Below are positions 1-6,946 of a stretch of DNA of 10,957 nt, piece by piece. Numbering within the stretch: the first letter of the stretch is position 1; every line of letters starts with the position of its first letter. Origin of the DNA: an uncultured Synergistales bacterium (GTDB lineage: Bacteria > Synergistota > Synergistia > Synergistales > Aminobacteriaceae); the NCBI GenBank assembly GCA_905236605.1, contig CAJORD010000009.1, forward strand, positions 1-10,957, read 5' to 3'. The position numbers and the translations under genes are program-made. The notes below the pieces were generated by a model, which saw nothing but the letters and a program-made list of their open reading frames with translations, did no database searches and was not told where the DNA came from.

Positions 1-22
1 CCACCCGCCCACCCCGGCGCGG
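1..22. other. GC-rich edge sequence downstream of leuA
   Basis: The first 22 bases are almost entirely G and C, unlike the AT-leaning rest of the window, and begin just beyond the leuA stop. On the minus strand they read as closely spaced G-runs (GGGG, GGG, GGG, GG). This could be the start of a G-rich structure, a GC-rich terminator stem cut by the edge, or low-quality contig-end sequence. Nothing more can be said from one side. Confidence 0.3.
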
Positions 23-29
23 CTAATTT

Positions 30-1565
30 TTATTCTCCAGCCTCGAACATTTTATTAATGCCGCTCAAATAAGCCTGAAGCGACGCTTCTACAATGTCCG
101 TTGAAATTCCTGAACCTGTGTACATCTCGCCACTTGCAGCACTCGAAATCTTCACAACAGCTTCACCGATCGAATCTTCGCCTTCAGTAACCGAACGAAT
201 GCTGAAATCTTCGAGGCGCGCTTCCACTCCGAGCATTTTGTTAATAGCCTTGAATGCCGCGTCAAGAGGCCCTGCGCCACTCTCTACGCCTTCCATGACG
301 TTATCTGCGCGCTTGATTTTCACGTAAGAAATTTTCGGAATACCGCTGCCGGACGTTATCGAATGCGCCATTAACTGACACGACGGCGCGTGAGTTTCTT
401 CTTCCGGCTTCGTGATTTTTGAACGATAAAGCGTCAACGCTTCTAAATCTGAACTCGTGATAGTCTTCTTTTGGTCAGCGAGTTTCTTGAATCTCGTGAA
501 GATGTCTTCGAGTTCCTCATCTGGAATTTCGTAGCCCATGCTTTCAAGTCGTTCTCGTAAAGCGTGCTTGCCTGAATGCTTGCCAAGGACTAAAGCGCGA
601 TGAGGCACGCCGATTTCGTCAGGATTCATAATTTCGTAAGTCTGCGCGTTCGTAATCATGCCGTGTTGATGAATACCTGCTTCATGCGCGAAAGCGTTTG
701 CTCCGACTATAGGCTTCGTGGGTGCGATTGGAACGCCGGTTATGTTGCTCAAAAGTCGGCTTGATTTATAAATTTCGCGCGTGTTAATGTTCGTGTCGGC
801 GTCGTAAAAATCTCTTCGCGTTCGCAGAGCCATAGCAATTTCTTCGAGGCTTGCGTTTCCTGCTCGTTCGCCGATTCCGTTTACGGTGCATTCAACTTGA
901 GTCGCGCCAGCTTTGACACAAGCGAGAGAATTTGCCACGCCCATTCCTAAATCGTTATGGCAATGTACGGAGATGTCCACGCCGTCAATGCCTTCGACGT
1001 GTTCACGAAGATAGCCGATTAATTCGCCCATTTCTTGCGGCGTCGAGTAGCCTACAGTGTCCGGGACGTTTATAGTTTTTGCTCCGGCGGCGATAGCGTT
1101 TGAAAATGCCTTAGCTAAAAACTCTCTGTCGGATCGCGAGGCGTCTTCAGCAGAAAATTCGATGTCATCGCACTTTGACTTAGCGTAGCTGACCATTTCT
1201 GTAATAGTCTGCAAAACTTGCTCACGGTTCATTCTTAATTTATATTGCATGTGAACGTCGCTTGTCGCAATGAAAACATGAATGCGCGGCTTCTTGGCAT
1301 CTTTGACGGCCTCCCACGCTGTGTCAATGTCGCCTTTGTTGCAGCGTGCAAGCGAAGCTATCACGCAATTTGAAGAGGCTACGGCGATTGCCTGAACGCT
1401 CTTGAAGTCCATCGGTGAAGCGATTGCGAAACCGGCCTCTATGATGTCAACGCCGAGTTTGTCGAGCTGACGAGCCATTACGATTTTCTCGCTCAAGTTC
1501 ATGCTGCAGCCGGGAGATTGTTCGCCGTCTCTTAATGTCGTGTCGAAAATTTTAACTTTACGCAT
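30..1565 (-). CDS. leuA: 2-isopropylmalate synthase
   Basis: Condenses acetyl-CoA with 2-oxoisovalerate to give 2-isopropylmalate, the first committed step of leucine synthesis, in the cytoplasm. The 511-residue product has the full two-part architecture. The N-terminal HMGL-like TIM barrel carries the FDTTLRDGEQSPG signature (residues 7-19, metal ligand D8), NVPDTVGYSTP near 166-176, the HCHND metal site (H201, H203) and GERAGN (232-237). GIHQHG near 297-302 is typical of LeuA rather than citramalate synthase. The last ~120 residues form the LeuA dimer/allosteric domain (GAGPLDAAFKAI, YTGSGISTDIVEAS), so leucine feedback inhibition is expected. The start at 1565 is chosen because GAGGAGG (1577-1583) lies 11 bases upstream and the protein then begins at the family motif. 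The in-frame start at 1637 would lie inside the leader terminator. Expression is probably controlled by the attenuation leader at 1566-1795. Confidence 0.96.
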   Translation of the reverse strand: MRKVKIFDTTLRDGEQSPGCSMNLSEKIVMARQLDKLGVDIIEAGFAIASPMDFKSVQAIAVASSNCVIASLARCNKGDIDTAWEAVKDAKKPRIHVFIATSDVHMQYKLRMNREQVLQTITEMVSYAKSKCDDIEFSAEDASRSDREFLAKAFSNAIAAGAKTINVPDTVGYSTPQEMGELIGYLREHVEGIDGVDISVHCHNDLGMGVANSLACVKAGATQVECTVNGIGERAGNASLEEIAMALRTRRDFYDADTNINTREIYKSSRLLSNITGVPIAPTKPIVGANAFAHEAGIHQHGMITNAQTYEIMNPDEIGVPHRALVLGKHSGKHALRERLESMGYEIPDEELEDIFTRFKKLADQKKTITSSDLEALTLYRSKITKPEEETHAPSCQLMAHSITSGSGIPKISYVKIKRADNVMEGVESGAGPLDAAFKAINKMLGVEARLEDFSIRSVTEGEDSIGEAVVKISSAASGEMYTGSGISTDIVEASLQAYLSGINKMFEAGE

Positions 1566-1583
1566 AAAAATTAAATCCTCCTC

Positions 1584-1624
1584 AAAAAAAATCGGGCCTG
1601 ACAAAAATTTTTTATCAGATCCCG
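1584..1624 (-). terminator. Intrinsic terminator (attenuator) in the leuA leader
   Basis: On the minus strand a stem pairs CGGG with CCCG and CTGA with TCAG, separated by a small internal bulge, and continues into an A-run/T-run top. It is followed by eight T residues (1584-1591). The T-tract directly abuts the leuA Shine-Dalgarno (1577-1583). There is no gene between hairpin and leuA to terminate, so this is best read as a conditional terminator stopping transcription before leuA. Confidence 0.72.
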
Positions 1625-1646
1625 GTTTGATATTCAAAATTTTTCA

Positions 1647-1687
1647 GCGCGTTCTAAACTAACGCACCTTGGCAGTCGGACACCGAC
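1647..1687 (-). promoter_or_regulatory. Two leader hairpins before the leuA attenuator
   Basis: Two perfect or near-perfect stems sit inside and just after the leader ORF. The first is GTCGG-TGT-CCGAC (1687-1675). The second is GTGCGTT-AGTTTAG-AACGCGC (1667-1647), with one G·T pair, and its loop contains the end of the leader ORF including the TAG stop. Just downstream, CTGAAAAATTTT (1647-1636) can pair, with a two-base bulge, with the 3' arm of the terminator hairpin (about 1611-1598), so it could act as an antiterminator. The folds were found by eye, without energy calculations. Confidence 0.45.
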
Positions 1688-1746
1688 CGGAGATCCGCGG
1701 CACGTTCACATAGTGCGAGAGTGTCATAAAAATTTCTGATGAACAT
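1654..1746 (-). CDS. Putative 30-residue leader peptide of leuA
   Basis: A short ORF begins with ATG at 1746, preceded by AAGGAG (1755-1760) at a spacing of eight bases, and ends with TAG at 1654. It is the only ORF between the leuA promoter and the attenuator. The 30-residue product starts MFIRNFYDTLALCERAADL and contains four leucines at positions 10, 12, 19 and 29, using CTC, CTA, CTC and TTA. The last two sense codons are Leu-Val and lie in the loop of the second leader hairpin. The position, strong ribosome binding site and downstream terminator fit a cis-acting leader peptide whose translation senses charged branched-chain tRNA. The leucine codons are not consecutive as in classical leu leaders, so which tRNA, if any, is sensed is uncertain. 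I do not recognise the peptide itself. Confidence 0.55.
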   Translation of the reverse strand: MFIRNFYDTLALCERAADLRSVSDCQGALV

Positions 1747-1801
1747 TTGCAAATCTCCTTTCCGTTATTAAGATTAAAAATTCAAAAATTAAAGCGTGAG
1801 T

Positions 1802-1830
1802 ATTTTACAAGCAAAAATTTTTAATGTCAA
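1802..1830 (-). promoter_or_regulatory. Sigma-70-type promoter for leuA leader transcript
   Basis: On the minus strand there is an exact TTGACA (1830-1825), a 17-base spacer, and TAAAAT (1807-1802), five of six matches to the -10 consensus. Transcription would start near 1795, about 50 bases before the leader ORF, giving a leader of about 230 bases before leuA. The site overlaps the extended upstream reading of the divergent plus-strand gene, which supports a later start for that gene. Confidence 0.7.
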
Positions 1831-1885
1831 AAAATTCAATGATAAAATTATGAAAATTTTTACGAGAAAGGCAAAAAAATTCACG

Positions 1886-2776
1886 ATGCAATTTAGAAAA
1901 TTACAATTTGAAGATATACCTAGCGTGAAAGAAAAATTATATTTGTACGCACCCAACCGAGCAAACGATTACACAATCACCGGCTTATTTTTGTGGCGCG
2001 ATTATTTTGACGTAGGGATCGCGAGCGACGACGAAGGAATTTACGTTTACCAAAATGAAAATGGCAGATATTTATTTTATTTCCCGCTGTGCAAAGATCT
2101 TGAAGCAGGCATCAAAAAAATCGTAGAGCATTGCACGGCTAATAATTTACCTTATGGATTTTATCCAATTACGGCCAATGACACAGAGCGGCTCAAAAAA
2201 ATGAATCTTTCATTTGAAATTAGCAGAAGTCAAGATTACAACGATTATTTATATTATGTCGAAGAATTGGCGGATTTCAAAGGCAAAGCTTTTCACACTC
2301 ACAAGAACCACGTGAACAAATTCGACAAAGAATATAGCGATTTTTCATTTGAAAAAATCACCGACGCAAATCTCGATGATGTAAAAAAATTTTTTAATGA
2401 CTTTGCCGAAGAAAAACTTCAAGAGCAAATCGAAGACACAGAGCGCGAAGAGTTATCTAAAATTCCAGAACTCTTAGCTCACATGGAAGAATACAATCTT
2501 TTTGGTTATTGTCTTAGAATTGATGGCGCTGTGCAAAGTTTTGAATTAGGCGAGATCGTTGGCGATATGTACTATTCCCATATAGAAAAGGCCAATCGCA
2601 ATATCGACGGCATATATACAAAAATGGTGAACTTAGTCGCGCAAGATTTAAGAGGCAAAGCCACTTTCATAAACAGGGAAGAAGATTGGGGATACTTAGG
2701 CTTAAGGGCGTCTAAGCAGCGCTATCACCCGTTCGGCTTCATTGAAAAAGAAATGATTTTTTGCAATTTTTTGTAA
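1886..2776 (+). CDS. DUF2156 (LPG_synthase_C-like) double-GNAT protein
   Basis: A 296-residue cytoplasmic protein with no signal peptide or membrane segment. It matches from memory the stand-alone DUF2156 family, related to the C-terminal catalytic domain of phosphatidylglycerol lysyltransferase (MprF), which uses aminoacyl-tRNA. Visible family motifs are DYLYYVEELADFKGKAFH (120-137) followed by KNHVNKF, SFELGE (218-223), IEKANRNIDGIYTKM (233-247) and INREEDWGYLGLRASKQRYHP (262-282). Without the MprF membrane domain the acceptor is unknown; amide transfer to a peptide or small molecule is only a possibility. The start at ATG 1886 is chosen because the family begins near MQFRKLQFEDI and because the GTG at 1796 and ATG at 1850 lack ribosome binding sites. 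A weak AAAGG lies 15 bases upstream of 1886. No convincing promoter was found; TTGCAA-N16-TAAGAT at 1747-1774 is the best candidate. First gene of a three-gene plus-strand run. Confidence 0.85.
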   Translation: MQFRKLQFEDIPSVKEKLYLYAPNRANDYTITGLFLWRDYFDVGIASDDEGIYVYQNENGRYLFYFPLCKDLEAGIKKIVEHCTANNLPYGFYPITANDTERLKKMNLSFEISRSQDYNDYLYYVEELADFKGKAFHTHKNHVNKFDKEYSDFSFEKITDANLDDVKKFFNDFAEEKLQEQIEDTEREELSKIPELLAHMEEYNLFGYCLRIDGAVQSFELGEIVGDMYYSHIEKANRNIDGIYTKMVNLVAQDLRGKATFINREEDWGYLGLRASKQRYHPFGFIEKEMIFCNFL

Positions 2777-2806
2777 CTGTAGCTTGCTTGAAAGTAGTGA
2801 AGAATT

Positions 2807-3625
2807 TTGTACGTTGATGCACATTTTCATTTGTTCGATAATACTTCATTAGGAGATAATTTAGCCGCCAATATCGGTGAAAACTCCAGCAGTGATTATT
2901 TTTTCAAAAAGTATCACACACGAGAGACCGCTATCGGCGGCGTCGTCATGGGCAACGGGCCTCTTGAAACGCAAGGCGCAAATTTGCCCGAAAATTTTTA
3001 TTACTGCGTGGGACTGGACGAGCTATCTTATTTTCCACTTACAACAGAAACTTATAACAAAATCAAAATCCACTTGCAAAATCCAAAGTGCGTGGGTGTG
3101 AAATTATATCCTGGTTACTTGCCGATATATCCCAATGATAAACAGTATGAGCCTGTTTTCAAGCTCTGCATAGAGTGCAACAAAGTGTTAGCTATTCATA
3201 CTGGAATGCCGGCGGCTGTAAGTGCAAAATTAAAATACACGCGGCCTATATATCTCGATGACGTTGCTATCGACTTCCCTGAATTAAAGATCGTCATGTG
3301 TCATTTTGGAAATCCCTTTTTAGAAGAAGCTGCGGCCGTCATGGAGCATAATAGCAACGTTTACGCCGATTTATCGGGGCTTATCGAAGGAAATTTTACA
3401 ACGAAAGATTTTTGTGAAACGCAGCATGATTATTTGATATTGCTAAAAACTTGGATTAAATACATCGGCGACAGTAAAAAATTTATGTTCGGAACGGATT
3501 GGCCCGCGGTAAATTGCATTGAGTATCAAAAATTTATTTCTCAATTATTCGACCCGAGTTGGCTTGACGACGTAATGATTAGCAACGCTCTTAAAATTTA
3601 CAATATTCGATTGAAAGGTTTGTGA
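2807..3625 (+). CDS. Amidohydrolase family protein (Amidohydro_2 type)
   Basis: A 272-residue metal-dependent hydrolase of the TIM-barrel amidohydrolase superfamily, likely cytoplasmic. Expected metal and catalytic residues are all present: HxH at H6/H8 (DAHFH), K99 in GVKLYPGY, H131 in AIHTGMP, H166 in MCHFGNP and D231 in MFGTDWP. This pattern matches the COG2159/PF04909 group, which includes decarboxylases and lactone or amide hydrolases; the substrate cannot be deduced. The start is a TTG at 2807, with only a weak purine stretch (GTGAAG) before it. An in-frame TGA at 2798-2800 leaves no better option, and the HxH motif needs this N-terminus. It lies 30 bases after the DUF2156 gene and 3 bases before the next gene, so the three are probably cotranscribed. 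The low-quality start suggests modest translation or coupling to the upstream gene. Confidence 0.9.
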   Translation: MYVDAHFHLFDNTSLGDNLAANIGENSSSDYFFKKYHTRETAIGGVVMGNGPLETQGANLPENFYYCVGLDELSYFPLTTETYNKIKIHLQNPKCVGVKLYPGYLPIYPNDKQYEPVFKLCIECNKVLAIHTGMPAAVSAKLKYTRPIYLDDVAIDFPELKIVMCHFGNPFLEEAAAVMEHNSNVYADLSGLIEGNFTTKDFCETQHDYLILLKTWIKYIGDSKKFMFGTDWPAVNCIEYQKFISQLFDPSWLDDVMISNALKIYNIRLKGL

Positions 3626-3628
3626 GCA

Positions 3629-5953
3629 ATGGAAGCAAAATTAATTAGGGATTCAAAAGAACTCGAAGCCTTGATAACAAGTCTAAAAAGAACGGGCTAT
3701 AAACAGGCCGGGATCAGTTACGCTCTCGAAGATTGGTTATCAGTAGCAAAGCATACAATGAACGAATTAGAAGGAAAATTCATGTACTTCAAACAGGATA
3801 ATCAAGAATTGCTCTTCTGTGTAATCGGCTTCAATCACGCGCTATACAAAAGAAACAGAGACGAAATCGCAAAAAAACTTTTGTACTTCTTGAACGAAGA
3901 CGCGGTTAATAAACTTAAAACGATAGGCTCTGATACTTATTTAATCCTTTCGATTTATTGGAGTAAAACCGGCAGTGATGCAAATCCCGCAATAGTCGAA
4001 GAGTGTCTACAAAAAATTTTCCATTTATACCGCTCTGCACATTTTGCAATTTGTCAAACGGGCGAGAAAGTTCAGCCGACAGGAAATTATAAATTTGACG
4101 CCGAAAAAAATTATTATTACAGCGTTATTGATGGCGTAAAAAAAATTCAATATTATTTTCACGAAGTCGGCGACGTTCACATCTATCACAGACTGCCCGA
4201 ACTCGATTTACGCAACGATGATAGCAATTACGAACTCTTAAATCCAGTTCTGAAAATTGAAAACGATAACGAAATTCGTGAGCAAGTTATATTTTTGGCA
4301 GTGCCCGAAAATACTGATCTTCATAACGTCTTTCATGATTATAACGACGTTGAGGCAATGCGTTTTGAGTTACAGAATTATTCCGCAGAAGGTCAAACGA
4401 ACGTTTTCATTAGGCGCGAATTTGAAAAATGCAATGCAAAAATCGTCAGGCTTAATTATAATCAGCTCTTGGCCTATCAAAAGTCTTTGAATATATCTTT
4501 GCTCAAAGAAAACATCGAAACTTACACTTTACAAAATGGCTTAGAAGTTCCACTGTTCGTGTATTCGATTGAGGGAGATTATTCGCAAGATACAATTTTG
4601 AACGAACGACTTACGGAAATGATTAAAACTCGCGAACGCGAATGGGCCTTAGTGCCTGACATCGTTTTAATGTATCCGGTCGAAGTCGCGAACGTCGAAA
4701 ATATCGCGCGCAACGTATCAAGCTACAATTCCGACATGATTTTATACACGCACTACTTAAACATGAGATTGCAATGTGAAACGGGCGTGCCTTATGGTCA
4801 TGACGGTGCGGACATGATGGAGCGTTTCAAAAATCGCATAGAGCGATACTACCTTGGCGAAGTCAAATGCAGAATAACTGAAGAAATGATTATGGACATC
4901 ATGGACAAAGAAGACGTTTCCGTCGGTTCAGATATTGTCGTTCAGTTGATGGTGTCTGTGGACAAAGAAAGCAATGTCGGGGTTTTATACGTCGTGTCGC
5001 TGTCGTCGCCGTTCCTGCTTAGTCATTTAATTGATAATGTCGTCAGAAATCAATTAATTGTCATTGACGAGGGAAAAACTTTGAATTTATACGAGTTCAT
5101 TCTGAAAAAGTGGGGTCTGACGATCGCCGGAACTCCTAAGAGTTACATAACAATTCCCGCCGAGAAAGACGCTTTGAAAGCGGAGCAGTTAGCGTCGCTC
5201 TTAATGTCCGAAACGATATACGGCGAGGGGGAAGAATTTGGGCAAGTTGTTGACAAAGAGATTTTGAACGTTGCGAGCGGCAAATACGGAATGGCTTTAT
5301 ATAATATCGCGTATGTCGGAGTTACAACGAACACGTATGTTCAATTTTGGCCGACGTATCAGGGGAGCAAGCAATATAGATTATTCTGGAATGCGGTTAC
5401 GGCGTTCTATATTGAGCTAGTGTTATTTGAAGAAGCGGCTGTGAATATTTTTAATAAAAATCTTGTTTCGCTGATGACGGAAGCCAACAAGAGCGAGCCT
5501 GAAGATTTTCTTGAACAAAACAGAAACATCACGGTGAAATTTTTGAACACGGTCGAATTTTGGAACGTTCAACTTAATTATCAGTCGTCGCAGAAATCTA
5601 TAAAATTAATTCGGGATTCATTCGGTCAAGAAAAATTAATAACTCGCATGGAACGCTATCATGAACAAGTTCGCAACATCTTCGAGATTAACAAAGAACT
5701 CGTAGACCGCAAGGCCGAACGCGAAGAAAAAGAAAGCAGCGACGAGATGAATTTTATTTTATTCATTCTCACAATCGTGAGCACGTTCTCGGCCCTGTAT
5801 CAGATTATAGATTACATTATGACTTACGTGATTGAAGCACCGATTAAAAATCTTTTCCCGGCAGTGGCGAATATCATTGCGGCGATCGGTTTGTTCTCTT
5901 TCCATATGATACGCAAGCGTTCGCAAAACAAGAAAACTCAAAAGAAATCATAA
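3629..5953 (+). CDS. Large protein with two C-terminal membrane helices, unknown function
   Basis: A 774-residue protein I do not recognise. About 700 residues are soluble, rich in Asn, Tyr, Glu and Lys, with no signal peptide and no nucleotide-binding or catalytic motif I can name. Residues ~640-705 are charged and helical-looking, probably a coiled coil. They run directly into a membrane hairpin: helix one ~708-727, a loop of about 14 residues, helix two ~742-761, then a strongly basic tail (RKRSQNKKTQKKS), which by the positive-inside rule would be cytoplasmic. A long helix followed by two membrane helices and a basic tail recalls the CorA topology, but the GMN motif at the end of the first CorA membrane helix is absent and the soluble part is far longer. 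A CorA-like ancestry is therefore speculation. It starts 3 bases after the amidohydrolase stop and ends at the shared terminator, making it the last gene of the plus-strand operon. Confidence 0.85.
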   Translation: MEAKLIRDSKELEALITSLKRTGYKQAGISYALEDWLSVAKHTMNELEGKFMYFKQDNQELLFCVIGFNHALYKRNRDEIAKKLLYFLNEDAVNKLKTIGSDTYLILSIYWSKTGSDANPAIVEECLQKIFHLYRSAHFAICQTGEKVQPTGNYKFDAEKNYYYSVIDGVKKIQYYFHEVGDVHIYHRLPELDLRNDDSNYELLNPVLKIENDNEIREQVIFLAVPENTDLHNVFHDYNDVEAMRFELQNYSAEGQTNVFIRREFEKCNAKIVRLNYNQLLAYQKSLNISLLKENIETYTLQNGLEVPLFVYSIEGDYSQDTILNERLTEMIKTREREWALVPDIVLMYPVEVANVENIARNVSSYNSDMILYTHYLNMRLQCETGVPYGHDGADMMERFKNRIERYYLGEVKCRITEEMIMDIMDKEDVSVGSDIVVQLMVSVDKESNVGVLYVVSLSSPFLLSHLIDNVVRNQLIVIDEGKTLNLYEFILKKWGLTIAGTPKSYITIPAEKDALKAEQLASLLMSETIYGEGEEFGQVVDKEILNVASGKYGMALYNIAYVGVTTNTYVQFWPTYQGSKQYRLFWNAVTAFYIELVLFEEAAVNIFNKNLVSLMTEANKSEPEDFLEQNRNITVKFLNTVEFWNVQLNYQSSQKSIKLIRDSFGQEKLITRMERYHEQVRNIFEINKELVDRKAEREEKESSDEMNFILFILTIVSTFSALYQIIDYIMTYVIEAPIKNLFPAVANIIAAIGLFSFHMIRKRSQNKKTQKKS

Positions 5954-6019
5954 AAACAAAAGTGGCCTTAACGCCCACGACTTTTAACGCAGGAATTAAG
6001 GCCACGAAAAATTTTTTTT
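5952..6019. terminator. Bidirectional hairpin terminator between converging operons
   Basis: A perfect 10-base inverted repeat GTGGCCTTAA (5962-5971) / TTAAGGCCAC (5996-6005) encloses a 24-base loop. On the minus strand it is followed at once by TTTTGTTTTT (5961-5952), a good intrinsic terminator for the hydrolase operon. On the plus strand it is followed by GAAAAA and then eight T residues (6012-6019), a less standard but probably usable terminator for the plus-strand operon. The minus-strand T-tract overlaps the stop codon of the plus-strand gene. Confidence 0.82.
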
Positions 6020-6022
6020 AAT

Positions 6023-6946
6023 TTAATTTTGACGCTCCCAAAAACTTACAGCGCGGTCTAGCCAACCAAAGGCGATTGTATCTTCACCAAGTCCGAAACC
6101 GTGAGAAAGTCCTTCAAAAATTTCAATTTCTGCGTCAGTTCCGTTTGCTCTAATTTTATTAATTCGATTTTGCATGGTGCGATAACTCGCTATGCCGTCA
6201 TGAGTTCCTACACAGTTATAAGTCGGACTTTCGTCGCCCGTTACTTCAGATAGCCCGGTGTATTGCATAATCACAGCCGAAGGACGCGGATATTTTTTTT
6301 CGCCGAAGGATTCTATGCCGTAAGTCCCGAGCCACGCCGCCGTTCTCGCGCCTGCTGAGCCTCCCCAGAGAGAATAATTTTTAACGTCAACTTGCAATTC
6401 TTCAGCGTGTTCATGAATAAACGCGATTGCCCGCGCTAAATCTTCGCACGCGGTGTCAGCTCCGGGCCTGTAAATTAAAGCGAAGGCGTTATAGCCCTTC
6501 TTTGAAATTTCGAGTGCGTGAGGGAAACTGTCGTGCATTGCTCCGACAAAGACAAAGCCGCCGCCTGCGTTACAAATTGCAAATTTTGCTCCGGGTTTGC
6601 CTCTGAAGAAAAATAATCCTGTGTCGCGTGAACGCGGATCGGATTCAGGATATATAGAATAGAAAATTTTTTTGCCGCTTTCGGCTTGCGCGAGCATGTA
6701 ATTAATAATCTCGACTGTTCGCGCGGGTTTTATGTTCGTGTACCATGTGAGGCTCAAATTTTCTAAAGTGTCTCCATGATAATAATACTCGTTCACAGGA
6801 AAGAGCAAGCGCCCAAAATTTTCAAATAAAGGATTATTAATTACGTCAGAAATTTTTGTGCGCATGTTGACAGCCTCGAAGGCGGCCGCCCTGACGCTCA
6901 TTGCGAGAACGAACAGGGCAGCAAGAATTTTGATTTTAATATTCAT
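6023..6946 (-). CDS. Exported alpha/beta-hydrolase (esterase/lipase type)
   Basis: A 307-residue secreted or periplasmic serine hydrolase. The N-terminus is a typical signal peptide (positively charged start, hydrophobic stretch ILAALFVLAM, predicted cleavage after AAA near residue 22). The core resembles the COG0657/BD-FAE esterase group. It has an oxyanion loop NAGGGF (126-131) in place of the usual HGGG, nucleophile elbow GGSAGA with S197, likely acid D250 (GTHDG) and histidine H282 (GLSHGFG), so the triad looks complete. Substrate unknown; short-chain carboxylic or feruloyl-type esters are possible by family only. The ATG overlaps the last 11 bases of the carboxylesterase gene, indicating translational coupling. 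It is the last gene of the minus-strand hydrolase operon, ending just before the shared terminator. Confidence 0.9.
   Translation of the reverse strand: MNIKIKILAALFVLAMSVRAAAFEAVNMRTKISDVINNPLFENFGRLLFPVNEYYYHGDTLENLSLTWYTNIKPARTVEIINYMLAQAESGKKIFYSIYPESDPRSRDTGLFFFRGKPGAKFAICNAGGGFVFVGAMHDSFPHALEISKKGYNAFALIYRPGADTACEDLARAIAFIHEHAEELQVDVKNYSLWGGSAGARTAAWLGTYGIESFGEKKYPRPSAVIMQYTGLSEVTGDESPTYNCVGTHDGIASYRTMQNRINKIRANGTDAEIEIFEGLSHGFGLGEDTIAFGWLDRAVSFWERQN

Noticed and set aside
94..327. 77-codon plus-strand ORF opposite leuA
   Set aside because: Antisense shadow of the conserved LeuA C-terminal domain with low-complexity Ser/Pro/Ala-rich composition.
1566..1637. Longer leuA reading starting at 1637, adding 24 residues
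   Set aside because: The extra residues would be encoded by the attenuator hairpin and the Shine-Dalgarno of the 1565 start, and LeuA proteins begin close to the FDTTLRDGEQ motif.
1566..1795. T-box riboswitch for leuA
   Set aside because: The leader has a similar length and a weak GTGCCGCGG resemblance, but no proper T-box consensus overlaps the terminator, while a well-placed leader ORF is present.
1796..1885. Extended N-terminus of the DUF2156 gene from GTG 1796 or ATG 1850
   Set aside because: No ribosome binding site precedes either start, the added Lys/Phe-rich residues do not look like the family, and the region holds the leuA promoter on the other strand.
5962..6005. Long-loop inverted repeat as a mobile-element end or small RNA
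   Set aside because: It lies exactly between two converging stop codons with T-tracts on both sides, and no second copy exists in the window; a shared terminator is the simpler reading.
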